NCBI GenBank assembly: GCA_016648135.1
Contig: JADDOH010000169.1
Coordinates: forward strand, 62,001 to 126,000
From: Agrypnia vestita
Taxonomy: Eukaryota; Arthropoda; Insecta; Trichoptera; Phryganeidae
DNA length: 64,000 bases
Direction of reading: 5' to 3'
Part shown: one piece after another, positions 1-10,806 of the stretch
Position numbering within the stretch: position 1 is the first letter of the stretch
How the letters are laid out: each line of letters opens with the position of its first letter
The notes under the pieces: model-generated
What the model was told of the DNA's origin: nothing
Databases searched by the model: none
Seen by the model: only the letters and a program-made list of their open reading frames with translations
Made by a program: the position numbers and the translations under genes

Positions 1-894
1 CTTTATTCAATACAACTACGATTTTCAACTATAGTCATCAGTAGTTATGAATTGTTGTTTTGTAGAAAATTGTGTTGTTTTTTAATATTGTAATACTCAA
101 AATATTGTGAATTGTGAGGACGATAGGTTGATCTCCAGGAAGACCGAGTTCCATAGCTCCATAGATTGCTAAGATCACGAAGAGTAGAAGTTTTTGCTTA
201 CGGATTTCGGATTTTGGAAAACGTTTTGCGTTTTAGAAGCGGAATGAAAGATGGCGCTAAGACATGATGAGCTCCCCGGCTAAGAAGAATTCTAAACAAC
301 ACAATTAAATTATTTGTGTATACTCCCTGGTGTAAACGCTCCCAAAACGTGTTGTTTAATGTCAATTATCGAGGGCTGAGTGATAATAAGAAGCTAAATT
401 TACCTAATGGGGTGAAATTATGCCTTCGCCTGCCACCCCTTGTTGACATTTTGAAGAAATTTGGTAAAATTCGTAGCGAGGCTTGAAATGACAACCTCCC
501 TCCAGTACTTTATAGAATCGCGTATTATTCTATTTGGTGGCGTGTTAATAAACTATATTTGAATGAAATTCAAAATTGTTCAAACTTTAGAAAGAAACAC
601 AACCGAACATGAAGTTTAAAGGTTAAATTCTTTATATTTCTGTAGGTACCGAATAATAAATTCTTGAAATAAAATTTTGAATAATTATACTAACAAAAGA
701 TTGGATATAAAAAATATGGTGAAACTTTTCAAATGTTTTGATTAATTAAGAATCGTGTATTTCAAATTAAAAAAATTTAATGAAAATGATATTTTTTAAA
801 TAAATTAAATGTAAATATTTTTGTATGTATATTCTGAGAACACAATTACTAGATTGTCCAGAGAGGGATATTTATTAATTAAGATAAATTTTGT
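1..894. other. AT-rich sequence, nothing recognised
   Basis: No open frame with recognisable protein features, no clear inverted repeat and no tandem array. Slightly more GC-rich between about 120 and 540. I see nothing that identifies it. Confidence 0.5.
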
Positions 895-1070
895 AATTAA
901 TAAACCCCTGGGCCATCCTATAAAAGATTTCCATACACGTTTCTCATATAGATAGCCTCGTCCCTCGTCGGATAAATTATAGAAGTCTCACAGAGACAAA
1001 GCTAATTATATATGAGAAAAGTGGATGGAAATCTCTTATACTGAGGCTCAGGGCTTACAACCTGTATGAG
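895..1070. repeat. Palindromic interspersed repeat, CTCACAGAGAC family
   Basis: Two inverted arms: the left arm (about 903-957) is the reverse complement of the right arm (about 1004-1056), both containing TATATGAGAAA and ATGGAAATCT. The centre carries the phrase GTCTCACAGAGACAAAGCTA. Related copies lie at 10258-10420, 15640-15870, 19940-20110, 25667-25815, 26100-26315, 40535-40680, 45715-45900, 49905-50030, 50165-50360 and 55770-55960, often next to CATTGTGTAAAGTGATCACTTAAGCCAG. It behaves as a non-coding MITE-like family; the class is not determined. Confidence 0.6.
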
Positions 1071-1099
1071 CTGGCTCAAAATTTTAAATACATATATAT

Positions 1100-1330
1100 T
1101 TCTAAAACGATGACAAATAAATTATTTAATCAATTAATAAATTACCAAACCAACGATACTTTAAAACGGAAGAAAATCGCACCACTTTATGGGTTTATTG
1201 TGATTATTTGGACTTGTGAGATGTCTTTTTAGTTCAATAATATTTTAAATTGAACAATATTATCTTTAATTTTACATTAAATATTTTAAAATCTGTCGCT
1301 TATTTCTCTTACAATCTTGTCAAAAAAATA
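1100..1330. repeat. Diverged two-copy repeat (partner 40805-41020)
   Basis: Shares an ordered series of short matches with 40805-41020: AATTAATAAATTACCAAACC, GAAGAAAATCGC versus GAAGAAAATTGC, then TTGTGAGATGTCTTTTT versus TTCGTGAGACGTCTTTTT. Both copies directly follow, or lie near, a CTCACAGAGAC-type repeat, so this may be an outer part of that family. No coding content seen. Confidence 0.5.
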
Positions 1331-1423
1331 AAGAACGAATCGAAATTCCTCATTTCAGCTATTTTATCAAGACACAGCGAATTTAAGACACAATACCATG
1401 CCTTAACTGAATTAATACTTACT

Positions 1424-1830
1424 TATATACCATCACGCCATTTCCCCTTGGGGGTAAGCAGAAAGGATAGAACGCCATACTCTTCTGTCCCGATATATAA
1501 CATCATCTTCCAGTACCTGGTTAATCTGGTCTTGCCACGTCTTCCGCCTTCTCTTTTTGGCGCCGTCAAAACTTGCGTTATATATCTTTCAAATCACCTG
1601 AGCCACCATTTTTAAATTCTATTAATTATGCTTAAAATCAGCTTTAAATTCATTCCTAATATCTTCATTTTTTACTCTATCATAAATGTATTTTCACACA
1701 TACGTCTAAGGGATCTCATCTCTTCTGCATTCAGTCTATTTTCGTTCCTTTTCTGTCAGGTCTAGGCTTCACTTCTAAACATCAATTTTGGTAGCAGAAT
1801 TCCATTATGTACTACCGCTATTCTTGCCTC
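1424..1830 (-). pseudogene. RTE-like non-LTR retrotransposon 3' end, degraded
   Basis: Read on the minus strand, this matches the 3' coding end seen at 6262-6787: the tail TAAGTAAG, the stop region ACGGCGTGATGG, then remnants of the RGRPRKTWHDQ, WFGHVERM and NAVEMRSLRR stretches. About 90 bases are missing between about 1490 and 1505 where the cysteine-rich RRCMNV segment should be, and frameshifts elsewhere close the frame. It is an old 5'-truncated insertion and makes no protein. The clade call (RTE-like) rests on remembered similarity to lepidopteran elements. Confidence 0.8.
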
Positions 1831-2492
1831 GGTATACAAATTTCTCTTAGAAATTATTAATAATTTTATGAACAACCCAATGAATCATATTTTTGAGTTA
1901 TTTTACAAATCTTTTTTAGTGTTTAACAAGAGCACGTTATTCAAAAAATTATTACACAACTTTGAGACTTCAGATTCTACGTTATGGTCAGATCTGTCAA
2001 ACCTCGTTAGCGGCGAGGCATGCCATGGACGGCGAGGACCATGAACGAGTATGAGAACTTTTTTTGGTACGGTCTAGTTTCCATTCCAGGATGTAGCCAC
2101 ATGAAGGAAGCATTTTGACTGCTGAATGCTAAAGTGACCTCTTTTTCCTCGTTCTTGATAATAATATTCAGAGTATCCTGCTATTAAAAACACGGCGCGT
2201 TCGCATCGACACATGCATGAAACGAAAATATTTTTGCAACGCAATTTTTAACTCCCACAACTTTTTCATTTGTAGAGATATTTTAATGACTCTTTCTCAT
2301 TATTGTTTTATTAATCTATAAAAAATGGAAACTTCTTTACTGAATAAATGTTAAGATTGAATATTCCAATATAAAACATGATTATCTAATAAGTGTTCGC
2401 TTACACGGAGAAGAGATGTGAGCGACAAAATATTTGTATTAAAAGTTATTAACATGTTAGATTACTCTCAACTAATCAAAATTATTTCGTAC
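1831..2492. other. Unique AT-rich sequence
   Basis: No protein, repeat or RNA signal recognised. A slightly GC-richer patch lies at about 2000-2110. Confidence 0.4.
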
Positions 2493-2949
2493 TAGCTGGT
2501 CGTACCCGGCGTTGCACGGGTTAAGGATTAAGTAAAAAATAAGTTTGTGAGGGAAAACAAAGGTTCCCCTATTCTCTAAAAAACCAATGTTTCCATTTAA
2601 TGTTAACATAAGTTATTGTAACATAACTGTAATTCTTAGATATATGGTATCGCGGACTTTTTTGTAGATATTAATGTCCTCTATAAAACTGTAGTACGTC
2701 ACTTTGCTCTATTGTCAAAAATTTCCGCAGTGTACGCGATATAAGGTTTTTTTTTCACACGTTGGGTTACATTAATGAAGTTTTCGTACGGATCCCTAAT
2801 GTTTTTGAAAATATTCTATAGTCTATGTTCATCAGGGATAATGTGGGATTCTAAATGTGAAATAATTTTTCAATCGGTCCAGTAGTTTCGGAGCCTATTC
2901 AATGCAAACAAATAATCAAATCTTTTCTCTTTATAATATTAGTATAGAT
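2493..2949 (+). mobile_element. ACTAGCTG-headed non-coding retroelement copy
   Basis: Begins ACTAGCTGGTCGTACCCGG and ends TATAATATTAGTATAGATA, a start and end that I know as typical of very abundant insect SINE- or RTE-derived repeats. The interior includes ATCGGTCCAGTAGTTTCGG, which such repeats usually have shortly before the 3' end. A second copy with the same head is at 11609-12136; more distant heads are at 7326 and 17133. It has no open frame. Confidence 0.65.
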
Positions 2950-4399
2950 AAAATACCAACTCAAATAACACAAAGTGATCTTTGTTGGTATCCATAGAAT
3001 TAACTATGTCATAGATTCGCCTATAACACGGATGCATCGGCTTGGTAAAAAAATAAAAAATAAAAAATGGTAAAAAAACGACGTTGACATTTTTCGTTGT
3101 AGCAACATACATGAATTGAAGATATATTTTGACTTGGAATGTGATTAGTTTTGAGTACAATAAATAATATATTTTCTTTCTTGTAAGGCTTTCTAATTAG
3201 TATTGCTTCTATTGAATTGATATTTTTTTTTGTTAATTTGTGTTTTGACTTAATTTTGAAAATTTGTTAAAGAAATTAATATAAAAAAAGTATATGCTTA
3301 AAAAATTAGCCATGGAAATTTGTCTCATGTCAATATTTTTACTATTTTCAAACTGCGCTTAACGCTTGTGCTATTAGATTAATAGACGAGTATCTTAACC
3401 ACTGGATCATCAAGCACTTGTTATACCAACAATAACAAGCCTTGGAATAAAAATTGACATAATTAATGTACGAGATAAAATAAATTAAATAAATGAGGCA
3501 TATTTTTTATATTTCTAATTCATATTTAGATTAACTTTATATGTGTTTACCAATTGAGTTTAATTATTTTTGATTGAATTATCATATTTACAGAAAGATA
3601 TGACATGTATAAGATATAGTTAATTTTATGAATAATTATTGCATCATTATACTTTAGTATTACGTAATCGGATGATTATATATTTATTTGTTTTTGTTTA
3701 AAATAATAAACCCATTGAGCATATTTTTTCTGTTTCCCGTTTCCCGGAGTGCTGATATATTCAACATTCCAGGAAATGTTGATATATTCAAAGTTGATGG
3801 TTTACCATTCTGTCAGAAATAATAGGATACATAAATGGAATTTATTAATGGTCAAAAATATGACATGAATATTTATTATTATTATTAATCAAAAATATAC
3901 ACCATTCATTGAAAAAAATAATATTTTGGATGGATGTTTTAATTTAATTTATTGTGCCATTGTTCCATTCGGTGCCAGTGTTCCATTCGGTGACTACAAA
4001 TAAAATTGAATACAAGAAAGGCAGTTACAACGACCGACATCGACAGGAAAAGCTTGCTGCTGAGATATCAGTTGATTTAATGTAATTTTAAATATTTCTA
4101 TATTTTGTGCCTTTAATAAAACTGTACGGAAATCTCTTGACTATTCGTAGACATGCCGTGAAGGAGCTGTTACTAGCTTTAGCATTAGATTTATTTTGTC
4201 ACATTTAAACGACTATAAGGAGTGGTGCGTACGAAATCAGACACATTAAATATTTGACTTATATTTACAATATAAATCTAAAAAATTAATCTAAAATCAG
4301 TAAAAATATTAAGCTACCTTTAAGTTTTTGCTGGATGTAGAAGCATAATTTTAATTGAGCATAATGAAAAAACATAAATGGTTATAACAAATGAGATTT
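2950..4399. other. AT-rich sequence without recognised genes
   Basis: Very AT-rich. Short direct repeats occur at 3740-3800 (TGATATATTCAA twice) and 3958-3990 (TGTTCCATTCGGTG twice). No coding signal; the small open frame on the minus strand near 2939-3160 is low-complexity and not credible. Confidence 0.4.
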
Positions 4400-4720
4400 A
4401 TTGTTAAGAATCAACACGAACTAACTCATTTTAAAATAATACCTACACAGAACAGTAATTAAATAAATTACAGAGATTATTTCAAAATGGCTTAGCCCAC
4501 ACATTGCAATATTACTATTTTTTGACTTGATGAAATTGCAGTGACGAAATGGTGTATAGTGCAACTGGACTTCGCGATACTTCAGAAGATTCTAAAAAAG
4601 ATGAATAATAATCAATAAAGTATCGCGAGCTTAAATAGTGATTTTTTTAATGGTTGGTCTCGGATCCCTAACGCACGTTCACACATTGTATTGCGCCAGA
4701 AAAAATCCATGAAAACACGG
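4400..4720 (+). repeat. Diverged interspersed repeat (partner 30750-31065)
   Basis: Aligns by eye with 30750-31065: AATCAACACGAACTA versus AATCAATACGAACTA, GATGAAATTGCAGTGACGAAAT versus the same with TATAG, and CGGATCCCTAACGCACGT versus CGGATCCCCAACGCACGT. Divergence is high with indels, so both are old copies of one non-coding element of unknown class. Confidence 0.55.
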
Positions 4721-5039
4721 TCTCGTGATCCACCATTTAAGTAGTATTAGAAATATTAGAAATCAAGCAACGCCTGAACACTAAAGCCAATATAATTAAT
4801 AATCAGTTAAATTTTATGAATAGCCTACTTGTCAATCATCCCCACCATAACTGTAGCCACACCCTATAAGTAGTGGATAGTTAGCATTCGTCTGTCCACG
4901 TACTATCGAAGATACAGTGATATCGAGACCGGTAGACGTAAAGTTACTCCAAGTGGTTAGCATAAAGTTTTTAATTAATTAAAATTAATAAAAATTATTT
5001 ACCGTAAATTAGGTAATGGATTTCAGTAATATTTACCGG

Positions 5040-5352
5040 TAAACTGCTTCACCGAAATTCAGTAAGTAATGACGTAATCTGATTGCATTTGGTCATTTTG
5101 GTAGTCGCTTGCACCAGCGGCGCTCCCCGTTCTCTCATTTCGATCGTTGCGGCAAATGGAGTGTTTGCGTATTTCTTTAACCATTTTATCTCCAGATCGA
5201 GACAATGCACTTCAGTGACAATTGTCAAGTCCACCAGTTTTTTCTCAGAACTAATTGTCCGGCGAGACGCAGTTCCCGAGTACCTACTCCGCCTCCTCAC
5301 TCTCAAAAAACCTCAGGAACAAACAGGCAAGCAATTGCAGTCCACCGCATAA
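5040..5352. other. GC-richer island, open on both strands, unrecognised
   Basis: Frames of 85-89 codons are open on both strands across this stretch. Neither has a proper ATG-led start, low-complexity-free domain signature or splice-site pairing that I recognise. Open frames on both strands are what a local rise in GC gives by chance, so I do not call a gene. It may be unique, possibly conserved, non-coding DNA. Confidence 0.3.
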
Positions 5353-6226
5353 CAACTCTCTACTAATTTGTAATTAATTTTATTTATTTATTTAATATAC
5401 TTTAGTCGTTAATGTAAATAGTTGGCTTTTGCACAAAATCAATTTTAATTGTTTTTATATTTTTTACAGGTACAAATGATCAATTTATACGTTTGTATAA
5501 TATTTGTAAGGGCTGAATAAAAAATACATGATCTTCATATTATGGAATTATTATAATACATAATGTAACAGAGCAAGTCAATAATTTATTACAGGTAGAT
5601 TCATATCTAAACTATGAGAGGAAAATGTTTAAGTAACAATGTCCGTATTTCAATAGTTATGGAGATAAACAACTTCAAAGTTTGTATTTTTAAAAAAAAA
5701 TCTGACTTGTTTTATTTAATTATTAATTTATCATAAAAAGTGTATTGCATATTGTGAAAAAAACTTGATAATCTCGAACTCATTCTAAAGTGTATTTATT
5801 AATTGGCGTTAGTCTATATTTTGTTCTGAATATTATTTACAATTTATTTATCATTTATTCATTATTTATTATTAAAAGTGTATTGTGTAGGTAATTAATA
5901 TATTATATTCAAAATGTTCATAAAATATTTCTACTTGGTACTGTAATGTCACTCTAGGACTATCGATTAGGGTCAATAATGACCTATTTATTAATGATCT
6001 GTTTGTTAAAAAAAAAACTTTTGGCGTTATTTTGAAAAAGTTATTTTTCATGTACGATTTTCACACTGATAAAATGAATAAAAACATACATTCTCTTGAT
6101 CTGTGATTCCTGCACTTCCTTAAAGGCTGTATGCATTGTCATTTCTACGGATAATTTTCATTGAAACGTCCCCGATAATAAAACTTGACGTCATAATGCG
6201 GGCCCTGAAAAAATGCAGATGCAGTT
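5353..6226. other. AT-rich sequence with a decayed MITE end
   Basis: About 5560-5720 resembles the long-arm MITE at 8615-9079 (TAACAGAGCAAGTC, CAATAGTTATGGAGATAA, CAAAGTTTGTATTTTT), so it is probably a decayed single arm. The rest is AT-rich and unrecognised. Confidence 0.4.
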
Positions 6227-6261
6227 TTTTTACACATACATAATGGAGTTCTGTTTTACAC

Positions 6262-6787
6262 ATACATAATGGCGGTACATAATGGAGTTCTGGTACCGAC
6301 ACTAATGTATGGAAGTGAAGCCTGGAGCTGGCAGAAGAGGAACGAAAGTAGATTGAATGCAGTGGAGATGAGGTCCCTTAGACGTATGTGTGGTAAATCC
6401 ATGTATGATAGAGTAAAGAATGAAGATATTAGGAATGAATGTAAAGCTGATCGTAGCATAATACAGAGAATAAAAATAGGGTCGCTCAGGTGGTTTGGGC
6501 ATGTTGAGCGAATGAATGAGGAAAGAATGGTAAGAAAGATATACGATGCAAGTGTTGACGGCGCCAGAAAAAGAGGGCGACCACGGAAGACGTGGCATGA
6601 CCAGATTAACCAGATACTGGAAGATGGTCCCGTTAGAAGTCTGAACAACCGTCGAGCTTGCATGCGAAGATGTATGAATGTAGACGAAGCGAAAGTTGTA
6701 TGTCAGGACAGAAGAGTATGGCGCTCTATCCTCTCTGACTACCCCCTCGGGGAAACGGCGTGATGGTAAGTAAGTAAGTAAGTAAGC
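6262..6787 (+). pseudogene. RTE-like non-LTR retrotransposon, 3' fragment
   Basis: The open frame ending at 6763 encodes about 164 residues of the C-terminal end of a reverse-transcriptase polyprotein, downstream of the catalytic palm. Visible family blocks are LMYGSEAWSWQKRN, NAVEMRSLRRMCGKS, LRWFGHVERMNEERM, RGRPRKTWHDQ and the cysteine-containing ACMRRCMNVDEAK. The stop TGA at 6761-6763 is followed by TGG and a (TAAG)n tail to about 6786. The element is 5'-truncated at about 6262, so it has no catalytic motif and is dead. The same 3' end occurs at 1424-1830 (minus) and 54811-55697 (plus). Confidence 0.88.
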
Positions 6788-7325
6788 AGTTTTTTTATAC
6801 TTTTCACGAGAAAACCCCTTGAGAACTGTTCTATCCTAGACCTTTTGCAGACGCTGCTTGTAACTTGATTGCGCTCTTGAAGACGTCGGGACGTTTCATC
6901 GAGAGGGCCATTGTGATACTTCTTTAAGTTTCTTTTTACTCTTTACGTCTTGTAGCGCAGCTTCTCAACCGGTGGAGTGCAGCATCAAGATTTTAATCGA
7001 AGCGGTCGGACGGAGTCCTCGAATTAATGAGAATTCTGCTCTTGTCTCGGTGAATTAATTAGACATGCGCGGGTATTTTGGCGATTCATAGCGTGCGAGG
7101 ATGCCTGCCGACGGGTTTGTCAAAATGTGGACTGTAAATTTAATTTGCTTTGATAGACACTATTTAAAGTTGCATTATTAATACATTTTTTATGGATTGG
7201 GCATTCACATTGTGGATATTATTCATGTTGATTTTTAAGGTGGATAGAAAATATAAAATATATTATCTATACTTGTGTTTTATTATATTTTATATTTTAC
7301 TATTTTATATTCTATATTTTATATT
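6788..7325. other. Unique sequence, GC-richer then AT-rich
   Basis: 6800-7120 is non-repetitive and comparatively GC-rich; 7190-7325 is an AT-rich run of TATTTTATATT-type words. No gene or known element recognised. Confidence 0.4.
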
Positions 7326-7615
7326 CTAACTGGCGACCCGATCCGGCTTCGCGCGGTACTGTTTAAATTCGTCGTATCTTCAAAGACAGTCGGAAAATTT
7401 TTTTCCGACTTGATTGACCAATTTCGTTAATGCTCAGCTCTTATATGTGCTAGGTCAATTTTTAAAAAAACAACATTTTTTCTGTAAAAATGCAGATTAT
7501 AACTGTAAATACTGCATGTAAATCCGTTAAGTGGTTCTCGAGATAAGCGCGGTCATACAGACAGACAGACAGAGGGACAGACGCTCGCCAGGGACTTTAC
7601 ATTATCCCATATATT
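7326..7615 (+). mobile_element. ACTAGCTG-type retroelement remnant
   Basis: Starts CTAACTGGCGACCCGATCCGG and contains GTACTGTTTAAATTCGTCG, ending near AGACAGACAGACAGAGGGACAGACG. The CCCGATCCGG head and the AGAC-repeat segment are typical of abundant insect RTE-derived repeats. No coding frame. Confidence 0.5.
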
Positions 7616-7829
7616 CTAATACACTCGTATATTAGAATCTTTCATCGATAGATGAAATATTAAACTGACCAGGCATATTTAATAAAAACATATATATAAA
7701 TAAAAATAAAAATAATTAATTTTTTATCCGTAGAAATGACAATGCATCTATCCTTCAAATACCTGTGGAGTTTTATGGCACAGACGCGTGCAGGGATTAC
7801 AAATCAACAGAATGTATAAACTGCGTATT
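7616..7829. other. AT-rich spacer
   Basis: AT-rich DNA; I recognise nothing in it. Confidence 0.3.
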
Positions 7830-8085
7830 ATAAATAACCAAGTCCTTTTTACAAATGGTTATCTTTTATATTTACTTTCATGTTAAGTAGGTACTTCATT
7901 AGGTATTATTCATTTTCCATATATATATATATATATATATATATTTTGATTGTCTATACTTCGATTTGAATTTAATTTGTTTGCATACAATTCTATCCTG
8001 ACGTAGGGGCCATGGGCTCTGAAACATGTGGATATTTTTCAAAACAAAAGTGGCGAAAATAAAGTTCATTTTTATTAATAGTATA
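7830..8085 (+). mobile_element. Hammerhead-bearing element, one arm plus interior
   Basis: Same family as 57566-57949, opposite interior orientation: the interior words AAGTAGGTACTTCATTA and ATTATTCATTTTCCATA, a (TA)n run at 7919-7944, the ribozyme-like core at 7994-8034, then the outer arm AAAGTTCATTTTTATTAA. The left arm is missing or unrecognisable. Non-coding. Confidence 0.7.
7994..8034 (+). ncRNA. Hammerhead-ribozyme-like motif, mutated
   Basis: TATC immediately precedes CTGACGT; GAAAC follows after a 16-base stem II (AGGGGCCATGGGCTCT), then AT, GTG and GATA. TATC and GATA pair as stem I. Compared with the hammerhead core CUGANGA/GAAA/UH, position A9 is T and the cleavage triplet is GTG, so this copy should be inactive. 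It is informative because its stem I pairs differ from other families in the window. Confidence 0.55.
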
Positions 8086-8614
8086 AATTTATTATTATTT
8101 CTACAATTATTCCTCACCGTTGGATATTATCTGATCACCAGAGCCAGACGAGCATGAGGACAGCCGATCGAAATAAAGAATTAGGTGACGTCACACACCA
8201 CGTGACCGCATATTTCTCCGGTTGACATGGACCCTCCCATTAAATCCTCCGCTTCCATTAATGCGTCCAAACCTGGTGACTGATGGTTGTATTTTAAACA
8301 TTGTGGGGCTGTCCCCTGTCCCCCCCAACCTTCAGTTCTGCGCGCGTGTAATACCGGCGCGGTCAGAGTTGTTTACTTAGTTAACCGCTTACTAAACTTT
8401 TTATAAAATGGTAATTTGCGGAGGTTATAATTATTGTTATAAATCTTGCGATTGATTCTAAAAGTCTCACGCAAAGTGGTCACGCACTGTGCAAGGAGAT
8501 TTGGTTTATAGAATCATGCTCAGTGGCGTAACTTAAAAATTGGCCCCAACGGAAAATAGGAAGTCCCTCTGTATATTTGTGTAACGCATAACCAGTAACA
8601 GTAACCTGCATATA
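8086..8614. other. Unique sequence with TGACGTCA and CACGTG
   Basis: Holds a perfect TGACGTCA palindrome (about 8185) and nearby CACGTG, both classical transcription-factor sites, in a stretch of moderate GC (8130-8390). No gene recognised; a regulatory role is possible but unsupported beyond the motifs. Confidence 0.3.
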
Positions 8615-9079
8615 TACAGGATGTAACGGAGCTAGTTCGCAATACTTAATGACCTAATGACCTAATGTCAATAGTTATGGAGTTACGCAATATCAATGTT
8701 TGCATTTTTTTTCCAATATTTTTACTTATTTTTTACAAAAAGGTTGAAGAATCATTACAGTAACCTACATCAATTACAAAAAATTCGTGCGTTTCAATAA
8801 AAATTAAATAAAATAATAAAAACCCTGAAAAATTCCAATTGGAATTGGGAGGTTTTTATCATTTGATTTGACTTGCATTAAAGGTAATAATTTTTTTATT
8901 TTACATATAAGTTACTGTAATGATAGTTAAACGTTTTGCAAAAAATAAGTCAGAAATATTGAAAAAAAATGCAAACTTTGATGTCGCGTATCTCCTCAAC
9001 TATTGATATTAGGTTATGCTCTTGAACATTTTCGCCTCATAATTCGCCTATCATGGAACTAGCTCTGTTCCCTCATGTA
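8615..9079. mobile_element. Long-arm MITE, TACAGGG family
   Basis: Starts TACAGGATGTAACGGAGCTA and ends with its inverse (TAGCTCTGTTCC ... CATGTA), with arms of roughly 190 bp around a centre containing AATTCCAATTGGAATT. Interior words such as CAATAGTTATGGAG, AAAGTTTGCATTTTTT and TTATTTTTTACAAAACG recur in the copies at 35216-35705 and 56855-57332. Ends with flanking TA fit a Tc1/mariner-type target site. It has no coding capacity and would rely on a transposase supplied elsewhere. Confidence 0.8.
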
Positions 9080-9596
9080 TATTAATTAATTGATAAAAAT
9101 GCGCAGATAACTCAAAAACTCTGCCGCACAAATTCGATGTGGAGTTTTTCGTTTGTTAATGCGCAGAAGAAGAAAATACAAAGAAGAATTTCATAATAAA
9201 ATCTGGCTTTGGTTATAATTTTTTTTCAAGAGAAGTCGCGGCAGTCTATTTCCTCGCTTTTCGTTTTTGTTTATATTGCAGCCAGAAATTCACAGCATCC
9301 GACAGATGGCTCCGCTCCCACAGCGGATTTCTTATTATTTTCTTTGACTCATCTGGTGAACCGTTTCCGTAACGAAATCATCCGTCACAATTTATCGGAG
9401 GAGCGTCCCCGCCACCTTTTCCTCATTTTGGATTACGTGTTGACTGACTCATTCTCTCCAAATCTCACAAGAGCGTAAACTGTGTGTCTACAAGAAAATG
9501 TGTTTTCTACATCTTAAACATTAACAAGACCGTTATTAAGTCACTGACTTGTTCAATACTTTAACTTGGTATTTTATGAATGTATATATATTAAAG
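9080..9596. other. Unique sequence, moderate GC
   Basis: An open frame (9209-9478, plus) of 89 codons runs through it but has no ATG-led domain I recognise, so no gene is called. No repeat seen. Confidence 0.35.
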
Positions 9597-10255
9597 ACTA
9601 GCTCTAACCCGTCAAAAATGATGGTACTTTCACATGCCGGTTCCTTTTCTTCGCCATGACAGTCTGGTAAGTTAATTGTATAACGCGCCATTCCCGGATA
9701 GAATTGGAGGTCCGTGGTTCGAGTCCCGGTGACAGTTAAAATATTTTTTCTTTAATTTGATTTTTTCTGTATGTCTTTTCTAATTGATTAATAAAAATTG
9801 CTTAATAATTCACAGAACTTTGTTCTGAAATTGCAACTTCACAAAAATAATGTGTTTCCTTTAATATAATAAGTATTTACTTATTTATAGTCGAAGCCCA
9901 TGAAATAGTAATAACGACTTTTATCAAAATATTAAAAAAAAAATTATATTTCCACTGCCGGCAGTTAAATGTACGATTTTAAACAACATGAAATGGTTCG
10001 CATCTTTTCTAAGTCCTATGTGTACTGTATTTTTGATGGGTAATGCAGGCTCGGCGATAGCAACATTCTATCGTTGCCGCCTTCGGGTTTGCTGGCCCGG
10101 GGTTCAAGACCCATCTATGGCCGTTCAATTTCGTTTTTTTAGCCGTGAATTCGAACGAAATTACGGACGTTACACGAAGTTACGGGGATAGACAGACCAG
10201 ACAGATAGATGGACGAACGGACAGACAGAAGGACAGATAACGAAATTATTTGTCT
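9597..10255 (+). mobile_element. tRNA-like SINE-type composite repeat, copy A
   Basis: Head GACTAGCTCTAACCCGTCAA, middle TTTACTTATTTATA ... CATGAAATAGTAATAACGA, then a tRNA-like segment with a good RNA polymerase III B box GGTTCAAGACC at 10101-10111 and the end ACGGACGTTACACGAAGTTA followed by an AGAC-rich tail. Copies B (13150-13565) and C (41860-42285), both minus, and a 5' stub at 38495-38575 share the order of blocks. This copy is split by a second SINE at 9648-9855. An A box is not obvious. Confidence 0.7.
9648..9862 (+). mobile_element. Nested tRNA-derived SINE with target-site duplication
   Basis: Inserted in the composite repeat between its GGTTCC and TAAGTATTTACTTA blocks. It is flanked by the direct repeat TTCCTTT (9641-9647 and 9856-9862). 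It has a near-ideal B box GGTTCGAGTCC at 9716-9726, followed by a T-rich body with TTTTTCTGTATGTCTTTTC. A decayed relative of the body lies at 49468-49545. Presence of both target duplications and the uninterrupted copies B and C makes the insertion boundaries clear. Confidence 0.78.
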
Positions 10256-10257
10256 GA

Positions 10258-10420
10258 TGTCTTATAGAGACGTAGCTATTTTTTATATGGGAAATTAGGT
10301 ACGGAAGTCTTTTTGGGTATTCATAAGGCTTACGACATCGTACGGCTGGCTTAAATGATCACTTAACACAATGTAACATTCACCAATTCCACCCATGATA
10401 GACTACTACTATAATAGTGA
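10258..10420 (+). repeat. CTCACAGAGAC-family repeat copy
   Basis: Contains TTATAGAGACGTAGCTATTTTTTATATGGGAAA, then TACGGCTGGCTTAAATGATCACTTAACACAATGTAACATTCAC, the long-form version of this family. Same order of words as at 40550-40680 and 55785-55920. Non-coding. Confidence 0.6.
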
Positions 10421-10445
10421 CGGTATTTTAACCGGTGACACACTA

Positions 10446-10594
10446 ACTGTTATTTGAGATTTGTATCTGATTGTGATGAATGATAACTGATTTTTCGGAT
10501 TCCGATGAGCAACCATCGGTACTAGATAATAAGTATATAATATATCAGTTATCATTCATCGATACAATCAGATACAAATATTACAAATAACTGT
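10446..10594. mobile_element. Hairpin element with about 48-bp arms
   Basis: Left arm 10446-10493 (TTTGTATCTGATTG, GATGAATGATAACTGAT) is inverted at about 10543-10594 (ATCAGTTATCATTCATC, CAATCAGATACAAA). The loop holds a smaller inverted pair CCGATG/CATCGG near 10502-10519. A small foldback or MITE; class unknown. Confidence 0.65.
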
Positions 10595-10699
10595 ACCATG
10601 CGTGATCGATAATAATGACGGCTTGACATTCACTAACTACCACAATTGTCAAATTTTTGGTATTATTCACAATTTTTGAATAACTTAAAGTTTATTTAC

Positions 10700-10806
10700 G
10701 TTTGAGACCTTCTGATTCATTAATTTCAAACCTGTCAAACTTAAATTGGCGGCATTAGAATGTTATACAATAACTGTCAAGATATTGATATAACAATATT
10801 GCTATT
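10700..10806 (+). repeat. Single arm of the 56038-56518 foldback family
   Basis: CATTAATTTCAAACCTGTC, AGAATGTTATACAATAACTG and ATATTGCTA match the right arm of 56038-56518 (56420-56530) in order. No second arm is present here. Confidence 0.55.

Noticed and set aside
1250..1615. 121-codon plus-strand frame
   Set aside because: It is the antisense shadow of the minus-strand retrotransposon relic in its second half and low complexity in its first.
6256..6663. Minus-strand frames over the RTE-like fragment
   Set aside because: Shadows of the plus-strand coding sequence; the same holds for minus frames over 54798-55506.
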